Shown: positions 46,736 to 56,755, counted from the stretch's first letter. The stretch: DNA of 64,000 nt from Pacificibacter marinus (GCF_018860665.1 NZ_JAHKPK010000065.1:1-64000), one strand, 5' to 3'. The notes: generated from the letters alone by a model not told the origin. A program made the numbers and translations.

Positions 46736-48043
46736 ATGGCTATCGAACTTCTCATGCCCGCGCTTTCTCCGACAATGGAAGAAGGTACATTGGCCAAATG
46801 GCTGGTGAAAGAGGGTGATACAGTCAATTCCGGTGACGTGATCGCCGAGATTGAAACCGACAAAGCCACGATGGAATTCGAGGCCGTCGACGAAGGTGTG
46901 ATCGGCAAGATCACCGTCGCAGAAGGCACCGAAGGCGTTAAGGTCAACGCGCAGATCGCAATTTTGCTCGAAGAGGGCGAAGATGCCTCTGCTATGGCAG
47001 ATGTTGGCGCGGCGGCTCCTGCTCCTGCGCCCGCAACTTCAGCGGCCCCCGCTGAAGCGCCAGCACCAGAAGCGGCTGTTGCAACCCCTGCCCCATCGGC
47101 TCCGGTTGCAGCCACAGGTGAGCGCATCTTTGCGTCACCTTTGGCGCGCCGCATTGCTGCGCAAAAGGGCTTGGATCTGACTGGCATTGCGGGCTCTGGT
47201 CCCAAAGGTCGCATTGTTAAAGCAGACGTTGAAAACGCAGTTGCGGCACCAAAAGTTGATGCTCCAAAAGCGGCAGCACCCGCTGCGGCCTCTGCACCAG
47301 CGGCCCCACAAAGTGCCTCTGCAGAGGTTGTTGCGAAAATGTACGAAGGTCGTGTTTACGAGGAAGTCAAACTCGACGGCATGCGCAAAGTTATTGCTGC
47401 ACGCCTGTCCGAGGCGAAACAGACCATTCCGCATTTCTATCTGCGCCGCGACATCAAACTCGATGCGCTGCTCAAATTCCGCTCTCAGCTTAACAAACAG
47501 TTGGAAGCGCGCGGTGTGAAACTGTCTGTGAATGACTTTATCATCAAAGCCGTTGCCAATGCGTTGCAGCAGGTGCCTGAGGCAAATGCTGTTTGGGCTG
47601 GTGACCGTGTCTTGCAGATGAAATCATCTGATGTGGCCGTGGCTGTTGCGATTGAGGGCGGGCTGTTCACGCCTGTTTTGGAAGATGCAGACATGAAATC
47701 TTTGTCCGCTTTGTCCACGCAGATGAAAGACATGGCCAAACGCGCACGCGAGCGCAAACTGGCACCACAAGAGTACCAAGGCGGATCGTTCGCGATCTCC
47801 AACTTGGGCATGTTCGGCATCGACAATTTCGACGCCATCGTGAACCCGCCACATGCCGGTATCTTGGCGGTTGGGGCAGGCAAAAAACAGCCTGTGGTTG
47901 GCGAAGACGGCGAATTGACAGTGGCGACAGTGATGTCCGTCACCATGTCTGTTGATCACCGTGTGATTGATGGTGCTGTGGGTGCAAACCTGCTCAATGC
48001 CATCGTCGACAACTTGGAAAACCCAGTGGCGATGCTTGCCTAA
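46736..48043 (+). CDS. pdhC: Dihydrolipoamide acetyltransferase (E2 of pyruvate dehydrogenase)
   Basis: The 435-aa core of the complex, moving the acetyl group to CoA. It has a lipoyl domain (1-80, K43), an Ala/Pro linker, and a peripheral-subunit-binding domain (about 124-160, [20 protein letters not shown] then [14 protein letters not shown]). A second linker leads to the catalytic domain ending in [15 protein letters not shown], with catalytic H408 and D412. One lipoyl domain is present, against up to three in other bacteria; the extra one on E1-beta compensates. A strong terminator follows, so the operon ends here without lpd. Confidence 0.97.
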   Translation: MAIELLMPALSPTMEEGTLAKWLVKEGDTVNSGDVIAEIETDKATMEFEAVDEGVIGKITVAEGTEGVKVNAQIAILLEEGEDASAMADVGAAAPAPAPATSAAPAEAPAPEAAVATPAPSAPVAATGERIFASPLARRIAAQKGLDLTGIAGSGPKGRIVKADVENAVAAPKVDAPKAAAPAAASAPAAPQSASAEVVAKMYEGRVYEEVKLDGMRKVIAARLSEAKQTIPHFYLRRDIKLDALLKFRSQLNKQLEARGVKLSVNDFIIKAVANALQQVPEANAVWAGDRVLQMKSSDVAVAVAIEGGLFTPVLEDADMKSLSALSTQMKDMAKRARERKLAPQEYQGGSFAISNLGMFGIDNFDAIVNPPHAGILAVGAGKKQPVVGEDGELTVATVMSVTMSVDHRVIDGAVGANLLNAIVDNLENPVAMLA

Positions 48044-48085
48044 GCCTTTTACAAAGGGTTTGTTTTGACCTGAAATATAAGACAG

Positions 48086-48119
48086 AAAGGCCACTGAAAT
48101 TAGATTTCGGTGGCCTTTT
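48086..48119 (+). terminator. Terminator of the pdh operon
   Basis: AAAGGCCACTGAAAT (48086-48100) pairs with ATTTCGGTGGCCTTT (48104-48118), with one G-T pair and loop TAG, ending in T. A very stable stem. Confidence 0.93.
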
Positions 48120-48162
48120 ATATGCAAACAGAAATGAACTGAAGACAACTGGGATTGCGATT

Positions 48163-49035
48163 GTGAGCTTTTATTTTAACCTGAAAACTGAAATTAGAGT
48201 CACAGAGCAAACCGTTCTGGATGCGATTGATGATCAAAACGTTCGCGTCAAAAACAATCCCTACGGCGCGGTCTATTTCATATCGGGTAAATCGCTCAGA
48301 GGCGTTATGGTCTATGAAACGAAACGCGGCTATGACATTGGTTTGAATGCTTTTTCAACGCGTGAGGACATCAAGTTGTGTCGTCACATTGTCGCGGTAA
48401 TTGGGTCTCTCACACAGGCGGAAATCAAGGCCCAAGACGATGATACGCTGTTGTCAGCTAAGAGTGTCGCCAATTACGGTGGCGACGCATGGGTTAAGGC
48501 CCGTTGGCATGAGGCAAAGGCCGTGTCTTCAATGCTGAAAAATGACAACAGCACTGCATGCATTGACGGGTATCAGGTAAAATTTGGTATCTCGCGTAAA
48601 GACTTCCGAAACGCAAATGAAATTTCAAAGGCCGAGATTACGGCGATTCAAGCGGATGGGGTTGAGCTTCAAATCCTTGCAGAGCAAGACGGTATTCATC
48701 ATGCTGAGCTGTTCGAAATAAAACTCCACCCATTAAGTGTTTTTAGAAAACTTACGCGATTATTGCGTGCCAAAGGTGCTGGTAAATCAAACAGCCTCGA
48801 GCACTTTGGAGTGGTGGAAAATACACGCACCCTGACGCCACTGTTGACCAAGCCGGAGCAAGCCTCACGCGTTTACTTAATATCTGCTGCGGGCGAAAAG
48901 AGATGGGTGCCCTTTGATCAGTTCACAGCACATCTGCGTGCCCTGTCACATCGGGAATTTGGTACAGGCGTTTTCGATACAACGCTCAGTGGCACTGATT
49001 TTCACAAGCTGTTCCAAAACGGATCAATTGACTAG
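48163..49035 (+). CDS. Hypothetical protein, unknown family
   Basis: A 290-aa protein with no recognised domain. It starts at GTG (48163) with a weak ribosome site. No signal peptide or TM helix is visible; it looks soluble and of mixed alpha/beta type. N-terminal features include VTEQTVLDAIDDQNVRVKNN and GVMVYETKRGYDIGLNAFST. The middle has YQVKFGISRKDFRNANEISK, a basic linker RKLTRLLRAKGAGKSN, and a late YLISAAGEKRWVPFDQFTAH. Terminators on both sides make it a single-gene unit between pdhC and cysE. Its codon use looks more A+T-rich than that of the pdh genes (impression by eye), so recent acquisition is possible. No function is offered. Confidence 0.7.
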   Translation: MSFYFNLKTEIRVTEQTVLDAIDDQNVRVKNNPYGAVYFISGKSLRGVMVYETKRGYDIGLNAFSTREDIKLCRHIVAVIGSLTQAEIKAQDDDTLLSAKSVANYGGDAWVKARWHEAKAVSSMLKNDNSTACIDGYQVKFGISRKDFRNANEISKAEITAIQADGVELQILAEQDGIHHAELFEIKLHPLSVFRKLTRLLRAKGAGKSNSLEHFGVVENTRTLTPLLTKPEQASRVYLISAAGEKRWVPFDQFTAHLRALSHREFGTGVFDTTLSGTDFHKLFQNGSID

Positions 49036-49052
49036 ACTTGTACAAATCGAAC

Positions 49053-49090
49053 AAAAAGCCCCCATCAGTGTGATCTGACAGGGGCTTTTC
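49053..49090. terminator. Bidirectional terminator between the unknown gene and cysE
   Basis: AAAAGCCCC (49054-49062) pairs with GGGGCTTTT (49081-49089), and an inner TCAG/CTGA pair extends the stem. A/T flanks on both sides suit the two convergent genes. Confidence 0.88.
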
Positions 49091-49115
49091 TATTCCAAAT
49101 CCAACAATTTGCAGT

Positions 49116-49931
49116 TTATTTTTCGCGCGCGCCGATCAGCTGGTTCATCGACACGGATGGCTGCGAACACCCAGCCTCGCCTACGATTTTGGCAGGTACA
49201 CCAGCAACTGTTTTACAGTTCGGCACTTCGCTTAGCACAACAGACCCAGCGGCAATACGAGAGCATGCGCCAATTTTGATATTGCCAAGAACACTCGCGC
49301 CAGCACCGATCAAAACGCCATCACCAATTTTCGGGTGACGATCTTCGTCTTCTTTGCCTGTGCCGCCAAGGGTCACGGAATGCAAAATGGAAACGTTGTT
49401 GCCAATCACAGCTGTTTCGCCAAAGACAAGTGAATGGGCGTGGTCCAAAAACAAGCCTTGGCCAATTTTACAGGCAGGGTGAATGTCGATCGAGAACTGT
49501 TCTGACACACGCATCTGAATAAAATAAGCCAGATCTTTGCGCCCATGCCGCCACAGCCAGTTGGCAACGCGGTAGGCTTGGATGGCTTGGAAGCCTTTAA
49601 AAAACAACAAAGGCTGAATGTATCGGTGGCAAGCAGGGTCTCGATCATACACCGCGACGATATCGGCGCGCGCACATTGGCCTAGCGTTGGATCATCGGC
49701 ATAGGCCTCATCAATCAGCTCACGTAAAAGTTGTTCTGACATATCCGCAGAGGCCAACTTTTGTGCGAGACGATATGCCAATGCGTCTTCCAGCGTGGTG
49801 TGATGTAGGATGCAGGCATGGACCAAACCACCCAAAAGCGGTTCAGCATCAACAGCTTGGCGCGCCTCGCTGACGATTTGCGTCCAAACGGGGTCCAGTT
49901 CTGAAAGTTTTGTACGGGTATTGGCCATCAT
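49116..49931 (-). CDS. cysE: Serine O-acetyltransferase
   Basis: A 271-aa hexapeptide-repeat enzyme making O-acetylserine, the substrate of CysK (4115-5146). The N-terminal helical domain reads WTQIVSEARQAVDAEPLLGG. The left-handed beta-helix shows IDIHPACKIGQGLFLDHAHS (catalytic His region), ILHSVTLGGTGKEDEDRHPK and GVLIGAGASVLGNIKIGACS, then GVPAKIVG. The C-terminal tail, which binds CysK in the synthase complex, is present but ends in REK and lacks the usual terminal Ile. Start choice between adjacent ATGs at 49931 and 49928 is open; GAGGA precedes both. It is downstream of the GTA cluster on the same strand. Confidence 0.95.
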   Translation of the reverse strand: MMANTRTKLSELDPVWTQIVSEARQAVDAEPLLGGLVHACILHHTTLEDALAYRLAQKLASADMSEQLLRELIDEAYADDPTLGQCARADIVAVYDRDPACHRYIQPLLFFKGFQAIQAYRVANWLWRHGRKDLAYFIQMRVSEQFSIDIHPACKIGQGLFLDHAHSLVFGETAVIGNNVSILHSVTLGGTGKEDEDRHPKIGDGVLIGAGASVLGNIKIGACSRIAAGSVVLSEVPNCKTVAGVPAKIVGEAGCSQPSVSMNQLIGAREK

Positions 49932-50096
49932 GCTGATCCTCTTTTCTTGAGATTACTATAGATAGGCTCGAATTCCAAAACGCAAGTGAACTTGCTGCTG
50001 AATAATCGCACAAGGGCGTCAGAAAAACCAAAACCCTCGCGCCAAATGGCACAAGGGTTCTGATTTCATAATATTTTTAGCGCCAAGAGACCCGCG

Positions 50097-50807
50097 CTAG
50101 GCTCTGGGCAAAGAGAATTGTGCATAGTGGATTGCCAAACGGATATCACCAGCAGTGAAATCGCCACCTTCTGCAGTCAAAATCAAATCTTCGTCGCTAT
50201 AATAGGTCAAAGGCGTGCCGGTGAGGCCGCGCATCCAACTGCCAGACGACAAAGACAGGCCCGCACCATACCGGTTGCTCGACCCTGAAACGCCAACAGA
50301 ATATCCAGTCAGCGTCCCCGTAATGTCGCTCAAGACACGTCCCGTCACACCGTAAACGACGGCCTGTCCCGGCAGCGCAAGTGTCACAGAAGAGGTGGCA
50401 CCAGCAGCAACCGTGTGATCAATTTCTTTGACCAAAAACTGCATGCCCGCGCCATTGCCAGACAACGTTTGCAGCCCCATTTGCCAAGCAGTCCCATCGA
50501 AACCGGCCCAGCCATTTTGATCCACGATATAGGCGCGCATCCCAAGTGAGACGGGAACAAAGACCCAACCGCCACTGACAAACAATGCAAGATTGCCCTC
50601 GAAGCCAGCCCAGTCATTCACCGCAGAGTTGGCAACACCGTAGGCGTCCCCTTCTTGTGGCGTTAAAGGTGGGGTATTCAGTGTGACAGACAGCAAACGC
50701 AGCTGCATCAAACCATCAAGACGCGTTAAAGCCTCGTTGACGGTGACATGTTTTTGCGCCTGTGCGGCCTGCAAAAGGGGCAGTGAAAAGCGGGTTGTAT
50801 CACTCAT
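50097..50807 (-). CDS. DUF2793 domain protein at the end of the GTA cluster
   Basis: The 236-aa protein starts MSDTTRFSLPLLQAAQAQKH, the hallmark of DUF2793. This N-terminal segment is typical of proteins encoded after GTA or phage tail-tip genes. The C-terminal half (from about 130) is beta-rich, with GRVLSDITGTLTGYSVGVSG and a late receptor-binding-like fold, suggesting a tail fibre or accessory tail part. The start at 50807 overlaps the stop of gp15 by eight bases, so it is co-translated with the tail genes. Its role in GTA particles is inferred from position and family only. Confidence 0.82.
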   Translation of the reverse strand: MSDTTRFSLPLLQAAQAQKHVTVNEALTRLDGLMQLRLLSVTLNTPPLTPQEGDAYGVANSAVNDWAGFEGNLALFVSGGWVFVPVSLGMRAYIVDQNGWAGFDGTAWQMGLQTLSGNGAGMQFLVKEIDHTVAAGATSSVTLALPGQAVVYGVTGRVLSDITGTLTGYSVGVSGSSNRYGAGLSLSSGSWMRGLTGTPLTYYSDEDLILTAEGGDFTAGDIRLAIHYAQFSLPRA

Positions 50808-53800
50808 TGATCTCAATCCTTTTGAAAAGGCCCGCGCCGAAACTGTCGGACATCTGGGCAATTTGAATGGTATAGAGGCCAGACAGGCCATCTGCGGTCT
50901 TTTGTGATGCTGCATAGGTCCAAGACGGCGACGTCACATAGTCTTCGCGTAGAACACTGCCCCCTTGCACAACTTGCACGAGGTAGCTTTCCGATGTTTC
51001 ACCCAAAGGGACTTCGGACGATTGCCAGCTATCGCCATCGATGCGCGTGCGCCGAACCCAAGTGACCGATGTGTCACCCGATGCCAAATGTGAGGCACGC
51101 AAATGGGCTGGCGCATAGGGCCTGAGCCCAATGCCATCGAAGGCTTCCACAACGTGGGTGTAGCTTGGATCATCATAGGACCGTTGCGATGGACCAATAC
51201 GGTAATGACGCGCGAGCCCCCTTGCGGATTGCGCAATGTCGATTTGGCGCAGGGCATCGTTGATCAATACAAAACGCGATCCAATCGGCCATGATGCAGC
51301 AAGCCCATCCGTCCCCGCCTGTCCGCGCAAACGCAACGAGATTTCATAAGTGTCAGGTCCAACAAGTGTCGCATTGGCAAACTGGAACACTTCCCAATTA
51401 GACGCCGATCCATCACCGATGGCGGCCACATTGGCCCCATTAAGCACATCAATCTCGGGCGCTGAACTCAGTTCTCCGCGCACAAGTTTCACCCGTAGCA
51501 CTGGCCCACGATCCCAAATGGCAGGATCTGCGGCGCTCAAACTTGTCTGCGTGGTCCCAATTGTGGCCCAAGCCGGCAGCAACGTGTTTAGCCCATATCC
51601 ACTGTCTGAACTGGACGCATAAACAGCCGCTGATCCGGGCCAAGGGCGCGCTGTTGCTGCAATATATGGTGCATAAGGCGTCTCGTCCCCTGTCAACAGC
51701 GGCAAGTCCATGAATTGCGACAGCACAGGCACAGGCGCTGAAAACGGTTGAGCTGTTACAATTTCTTCGACCATGTCAGAGGGTTCGTAGATTTCCTCTT
51801 CCACGCGAACCGCTTCGACTTCGCGGGATGTTCCAAGCGTTGCGTGATCAATGCGGTAGCGCGTTTTGCCAGCGTCGCTGTTCAACGCGATCACATCGCC
51901 AGCCCCAAGCACAAAATTAGACGGCGGCAAGGCAAACCGCGCCGTGTCCCGCGCAATCCGCGCCTCAGCCAACCAGCGTTCAACGATCTGGCGGCCTTCG
52001 GTACGCGTGAGCGCCAAAGGCAACTCAGACTGCGAGACCAAACGGCTTTGCTCGTCAGGGAACAGAGCCTCCTCGGCACGCGCGCCATAGTCGGCATCGG
52101 CATCGACAAAGGTCAGGCGGACTTTGCCTGCCACTTCAGCCTCAGGTGCCCGTGTGAGCTCCAGCGCACCATCCCTGTCCGATGACATAGCGAGTGTATC
52201 TTGCGTCACATCCTCCTGCGATTTTCCATCGCGCGACCTGAAGGTCAAAAGGCCATCGCGCTCAATCGCTTCAAACCCGAAAGCCAACATCAAGGGTTGC
52301 AGCGCGGATCGTGCGCCTGAGATTTCCCCAACTGTGTAGCCGCGCACAATGCCGTATAGCTTGGACACATCCACGCCGGTCACACCAGATCGCGCGCAAA
52401 TTTCGGTCACAACATCCGACAAAGACCGTGCCGTTGAACGCCCATTGAGCCAATGCCCCTTGGCGTAATTACCACCGTCGCTCCACAGCGACGTAACCGT
52501 TGGAAACGCAGGATAGGGACGCCCATCCCAAGCCCAAACATGAGCACGCGACATATCAACCATCTGTGATCCGTAAACCTCGGAGACAGGATTGACCTCG
52601 CTTTCGGCCCAATATTCAGTCAGTGCGCGAACATATTGCAATTGAATGTAATCATCCCGTCGCCCGTTTGAATACTTGGGCAAAGAGCTTTCAGATGATT
52701 TCGCATCAATAAATTTATTAGGCTGATTGGTGCCTTTGTCTATTGCAGCACAGCCAATTTCGGTAAACCAAATCGGTTTTGATTGAGGCTCCCATAGGGT
52801 TGGCGTCTCGACACGTATACCTGAAATGCGCTCATGGTGGTCGTTTTCCCACCAACTGCGAATATCTTTGTAACGCCAAACCCAATCTTCGCCATAAGCG
52901 CCATCTTGAATCGGCGTGCGAATTTGGGCGTCGGCGTGCTCGTCATAGGCGTAGTACCAATCATAGCCCTCCCCGCCCTCAACGTTGGCTTTGAGGTATT
53001 CAAGATTGTAAATCGATCCATAAGCTTCATCCGCATGACCCTCGTCATCGCGCCAGTCAGATAAAGGCATATAATTGTCGATACCGACAAAATCGATGTT
53101 GTCATCGGCCCAGAGCGCATCCAGCGGGTAATACAGATCGCCGTTCAGCGAATAGCCGGAATATTCGGACCAACCGGCAGCATAGCTGATCTTGCAACTC
53201 GCCCCCAAAATGCCCCGCACATCGGCAGCCAATTGAATAAGCGCATCAACAGCCGGAAATCCATTCGCGCCCCGAATACGAGTGAGCCCGCGCATTTCAG
53301 ACCCGATGCAAAACGCATCCACGCCGCCAGCAGCCGCACAGAGATGCGCATAATGCAAAATCATCCGACGGTATGAGGCTTCAGCCGGTCCCGAATATAA
53401 CACAGCACCGTCCACGATTGAAAAATCGCTAACCTGAGCAGCCCCCATGAAGGCAGCGACCTCCGCGTCTGCGGCGGCTGTGCCATCTGTCGTGCCAGCT
53501 TGATCAGGTGCCAGCGACGTCGTGATGCGACCGCGCCATGGCAACGCGGGCTGATCATCAGCGCCACTCCACGGGTCCGTCAAACCATTTCCAGCCAATT
53601 GATCCATTAGGATGAAAGGATAGAACATCACCGCTTGCCCAGCATCTTGCAGCGCAATGATGGCTTCCATCACGGACTGATCAGAAGGCGTGCCGCCGTA
53701 TATCACACGATCATCGATATCAGTGGGCACGAGGGACGCCGTTGCGCGGGAAAACCCGCCGGCCGTCCATGGTATATTGTTACCATCCACATCGGCCTGT

Positions 53801-54705
53801 TCCACCTTCGGCAAAAGACGACAATTGCCAACACGCAGATCATCCCCGAACCAAGACACAACCAAAGACGTCGATCCGCAATTCGGCAATTCGTCTTTTA
53901 AGGCGTCAACAGAGGTTTCAAAATCCGTTTTACTAGACCCAGAATTCAAATTTGCAGCGACCGTCTCTCCAACATCGCCTGTTAGATAAACCGGGGTGGT
54001 GGCCAAAGCGTACTCACCAGTTCCAGGGATCATTGCCACGGCATTGACCAAATGGGTCATATCGCTTTTGAACTCTGTCGATTGATCGGGGCGCATCACT
54101 TCAAAAGAGAACTGCGGCACACGATTGCCAAAGCTCGACAGATCCAAATCCTCAAACACAACATAAGCGACGCCACGATAAGCTGGCACGAGACCTGAGC
54201 CTTCAACCGCTTCCATTTTTGGGTCCGGCATTTGATCATCAGCGCCCGTATAGACCCGCATGGTCACATCTTCTGGTGCGATTTCAATGCCGTCCGCCCA
54301 AATACGACCAACGCGTGAAATCTCGCCTTCGCACAGCGCGATCGCCAATGAAATCGAATAGCTGTATTCTGTGACTTTCGGCTGCGACGATGTTCCTTTG
54401 CCACCGCCACCTGTGGTGGAAGAATTTTCTTGAAACTGCGTCGCCCAGATAACCTGACCGCCCACACGCATGCGACCATAAACCTGAGCGATTCCAGTGC
54501 CCTCAGAGGCACCGGTCAGCCGAAAACGATCAATTTTACCCGTTTCAACAACTTGACTGCCAACGCCCATGACACGTTGATCAATAGCACGCCCGATGGT
54601 CGCACCGATAGCACGTCCGATGACCACGGATGACAGCCCCAATATGCCGCCGCCAACAGAGGCCCCAGCCGCTGCCCCTACTGCAGAAAGTACAATCGTC
54701 GCCAT
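50800..54705 (-). CDS. GTA host-specificity / tail-tip protein (gp15, 'megatron')
   Basis: A 1301-aa central tail-tip protein of Rhodobacter-type gene transfer agents. It has a hydrophobic Gly/Ala-rich N-terminus (MATIVLSAVGAAAGASVGGG) and an N-terminal hub region with VSWFGDDLRVGNCRLLPKV. A glycoside-hydrolase-like TIM barrel follows (about 430-760), including AFCIGSEMRGLTRIRGANGF and FVGIDNYMPLSDWRDDEG. The phage-tail module has MLAFGFEAIERDGLLTFRSR and the C-terminal part is fibronectin-like. The protein forms the baseplate hub with gp13 and contacts the recipient surface. Length and domain order are as in RcGTA gp15. It starts three bases after the gp14 stop. Confidence 0.95.
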   Translation of the reverse strand: MATIVLSAVGAAAGASVGGGILGLSSVVIGRAIGATIGRAIDQRVMGVGSQVVETGKIDRFRLTGASEGTGIAQVYGRMRVGGQVIWATQFQENSSTTGGGGKGTSSQPKVTEYSYSISLAIALCEGEISRVGRIWADGIEIAPEDVTMRVYTGADDQMPDPKMEAVEGSGLVPAYRGVAYVVFEDLDLSSFGNRVPQFSFEVMRPDQSTEFKSDMTHLVNAVAMIPGTGEYALATTPVYLTGDVGETVAANLNSGSSKTDFETSVDALKDELPNCGSTSLVVSWFGDDLRVGNCRLLPKVEQADVDGNNIPWTAGGFSRATASLVPTDIDDRVIYGGTPSDQSVMEAIIALQDAGQAVMFYPFILMDQLAGNGLTDPWSGADDQPALPWRGRITTSLAPDQAGTTDGTAAADAEVAAFMGAAQVSDFSIVDGAVLYSGPAEASYRRMILHYAHLCAAAGGVDAFCIGSEMRGLTRIRGANGFPAVDALIQLAADVRGILGASCKISYAAGWSEYSGYSLNGDLYYPLDALWADDNIDFVGIDNYMPLSDWRDDEGHADEAYGSIYNLEYLKANVEGGEGYDWYYAYDEHADAQIRTPIQDGAYGEDWVWRYKDIRSWWENDHHERISGIRVETPTLWEPQSKPIWFTEIGCAAIDKGTNQPNKFIDAKSSESSLPKYSNGRRDDYIQLQYVRALTEYWAESEVNPVSEVYGSQMVDMSRAHVWAWDGRPYPAFPTVTSLWSDGGNYAKGHWLNGRSTARSLSDVVTEICARSGVTGVDVSKLYGIVRGYTVGEISGARSALQPLMLAFGFEAIERDGLLTFRSRDGKSQEDVTQDTLAMSSDRDGALELTRAPEAEVAGKVRLTFVDADADYGARAEEALFPDEQSRLVSQSELPLALTRTEGRQIVERWLAEARIARDTARFALPPSNFVLGAGDVIALNSDAGKTRYRIDHATLGTSREVEAVRVEEEIYEPSDMVEEIVTAQPFSAPVPVLSQFMDLPLLTGDETPYAPYIAATARPWPGSAAVYASSSDSGYGLNTLLPAWATIGTTQTSLSAADPAIWDRGPVLRVKLVRGELSSAPEIDVLNGANVAAIGDGSASNWEVFQFANATLVGPDTYEISLRLRGQAGTDGLAASWPIGSRFVLINDALRQIDIAQSARGLARHYRIGPSQRSYDDPSYTHVVEAFDGIGLRPYAPAHLRASHLASGDTSVTWVRRTRIDGDSWQSSEVPLGETSESYLVQVVQGGSVLREDYVTSPSWTYAASQKTADGLSGLYTIQIAQMSDSFGAGLFKRIEINE

Positions 54706-54708
54706 GAC

Positions 54709-55152
54709 TTAGCCTCCGTAATCCGGAAATGAAAAACAAGCCGCCACGCGGCGGCGCCAAGGCAATGTCAGCGCGTTTTCCACGACGCTGTGCCCGCTAT
54801 AGGCGTGAATAAAGGTCGGGGCTGCACCCGCCTGCCCGACAACCCCCAGATGTTTGGCCACGCCATTTTTGCGCATCCGAATGAGCAGGACATCACCTTG
54901 ATCCATCTTGGAAATTGGCTTTTGCAACAGGTGGCGTTTGGCGGCGGTGAACAGCCGTTCTTCGCGCTGCGGCTCTGACCAATCGGGCGTGTAGGCTGGC
55001 ACCAGTTCTGGCTCAGTGCCGTACATTTCGCGCCAGAGGCCTCGCAGCAAACCAAGGCAATCCGTACCAGCCCCTCTGCACGAAGCTTGATGAACATACG
55101 GCGTTCCAATCCAAGCGCGCGCATGTTGCGCTATTTTGGCCCTGCTCATCAT
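54709..55152 (-). CDS. GTA cell-wall peptidase (gp14, NlpC/P60 fold)
   Basis: A 147-aa NlpC/P60-type cysteine peptidase of the tail tip, expected to open peptidoglycan during DNA delivery. The catalytic Cys is C32 in GAGTDCLGLLRGLW, the His is H101 in AKHLGVVG, and a further H116 lies in FIHAYSG. No signal peptide is present, as expected for a particle component. Its ATGA start overlaps the gp13 stop by four bases. It is full length relative to GTA gp14 and phage P60-type tail peptidases. Confidence 0.94.
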   Translation of the reverse strand: MMSRAKIAQHARAWIGTPYVHQASCRGAGTDCLGLLRGLWREMYGTEPELVPAYTPDWSEPQREERLFTAAKRHLLQKPISKMDQGDVLLIRMRKNGVAKHLGVVGQAGAAPTFIHAYSGHSVVENALTLPWRRRVAACFSFPDYGG

Positions 55153-56063
55153 ACGTTCCCCCCTGCGTTCGCGCTGTTGGCATGCATACTGCCCCCCTCA
55201 TTGAGATCACTCGACACAGGATATGATGTCAGCCAGTCTTCGCCCGGGATGTGCGGAAAACCTTGAAAATTCAGAAAGTTGTTAAACTTCAAACGGCAGG
55301 TCTCGACGCGTCTATCACAGCCAGCCTCAAGGCGAATGTGATCGCCAACGGCAATCTCGGCGCGCAGACTTTCCCAAAGTTCAATCCTGCGACCGCTTAA
55401 CGAAAGACGGTCATTTTTGACAACGCCAACAAGACCTTGGGCTGCGCCTGAGAGCACAACAACTTTGCCACTCTCGAACCAACGATCATCAAACCCCTCT
55501 AAGGCTGAAAACGAAAAGAGTTTTGCGTCTTTAATGGCTTCAACCGTCACTTCTGTGCTATATCCAAGTGAAGTCGTATCAAAACGGCAACCAGCCCCGC
55601 CCAAAACAGCCGAACAACTGGATTGATACACACGACCTTGTGGCTGGTTCAGAGCCTCAGTAAGCCCACGCAACTCGGCGCGAAAGCCGCCCGCAGCGCG
55701 GGTGATTTCACCAAACGACCCATTGAACTGCAACACACGTTCCGACGTGTTGGCCCAGTTGATCAACCACGCCTTAACAGCTGCACCGTCAAAACGACCC
55801 GCTTGGATGTCTGCTTTAGTCACCGCAGCGGACGACAAAGCCCCTAATGCTTCGGTGTTATCGACCGATAAGCCCGTGGATTGCTCAAGCGCGTTTGCGG
55901 TCAACCCTGTGCCTGCCGCAAAAACAAGACCATCGAACTCAAAATCTGTATCATGATCGGTGAACCCATAGGTTTTACCATCTTTTCGAATGACCGCCCA
56001 ACAACGGCAGACAGTCGTCGTTCCACTTGCCAGATGGGTATAAAGCGCATCGCTATCAGACAT
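55149..56063 (-). CDS. GTA tail hub protein (gp13, DUF2163)
   Basis: The 304-aa protein reads CRCWAVIRKDGKTYGFTDHD followed by FDGLVFAAGTGL, the DUF2163 N-terminal signature, and ends with a C-terminal phage_BR0599-type segment. There AGCDRRVETCRLKFNNFLNF with GFPHIPGEDW is highly typical. The conserved cysteines in this part bind an iron-sulfur cluster in RcGTA gp13, which is family knowledge. The start at 56063 overlaps the gp12 stop by one base, which decides against the GTG at 56066. Confidence 0.93.
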   Translation of the reverse strand: MSDSDALYTHLASGTTTVCRCWAVIRKDGKTYGFTDHDTDFEFDGLVFAAGTGLTANALEQSTGLSVDNTEALGALSSAAVTKADIQAGRFDGAAVKAWLINWANTSERVLQFNGSFGEITRAAGGFRAELRGLTEALNQPQGRVYQSSCSAVLGGAGCRFDTTSLGYSTEVTVEAIKDAKLFSFSALEGFDDRWFESGKVVVLSGAAQGLVGVVKNDRLSLSGRRIELWESLRAEIAVGDHIRLEAGCDRRVETCRLKFNNFLNFQGFPHIPGEDWLTSYPVSSDLNEGGSMHANSANAGGNV

Positions 56064-56695
56064 CACACACGCACCTCCACAACAGGTACGTTTGGCACTT
56101 CACCCGCCTGAAAAGACGACACAGACGTCGCTATTCGATCGGTATCAAAGCGCACGGGCACATCAAATTCAAACCCTGCGGTGACCGAAATGCCCTCTTC
56201 TGGCGGCGTCTCAAACGTGATGAAACCTGTGGTGACATCCACATCCCAAGCAATTGTTTCTTGTAGTTCAACACCCTGCGTGCCGACCTTAACGGTTCCC
56301 AAAACCGGTTTTGTAATGGGGCGAATATAGGTGGCCGCGCCTGAGCTGTAGTTTTTATTCAGCTGAAACACCGCTGTTTCACCGTCACCAGTTCCAATCA
56401 CTTGGTCCTCAAAGCTCACCTCTTGAGACGCCTTGGATGTCTTAAAATCAGACCAATCTTTCCACCGAAAGCCGTATAACTGGCCTTGGCGCGCTTCAAA
56501 AAATGCGATCAAAGCTTCGATGTCATCAAGCGACCGCATGCCCAGGCCAGCATCATAACGACGCCGCGAATGCGCCCAAGGCGTGTTGCGCTCTTCAAAC
56601 CCGTTGGCCAAGGTGACAACTTCGGTGCGCCGCTCAGGGCCACCTACAGAGCCAAAGCTCAGGTTCGCCGGAAATCTTACGTTATGAAAACCCAT
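56063..56695 (-). CDS. GTA distal tail protein (gp12, DUF2460)
   Basis: A 210-aa distal-tail protein joining the tail tube to the hub. The DUF2460 signature runs from MGFHNVRFPANLSFGSVGGP through ERNTPWAHSRRRYDAGLG to FFEARQGQLYGFRWKDWSDF. The C-terminus ends in the regular FDVPVRFDTDRIATSVSSFQ. The ATG at 56695 has an excellent site (GGAGGGGG) just upstream, which outweighs the earlier start at 56710. Confidence 0.94.
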   Translation of the reverse strand: MGFHNVRFPANLSFGSVGGPERRTEVVTLANGFEERNTPWAHSRRRYDAGLGMRSLDDIEALIAFFEARQGQLYGFRWKDWSDFKTSKASQEVSFEDQVIGTGDGETAVFQLNKNYSSGAATYIRPITKPVLGTVKVGTQGVELQETIAWDVDVTTGFITFETPPEEGISVTAGFEFDVPVRFDTDRIATSVSSFQAGEVPNVPVVEVRV

Positions 56696-56755
56696 TTGGT
56701 CCCCCTCCATCGGTGGTTCTGAGGGCGCTTTGGCCCGAAAAGTCGAAATGTCGCG

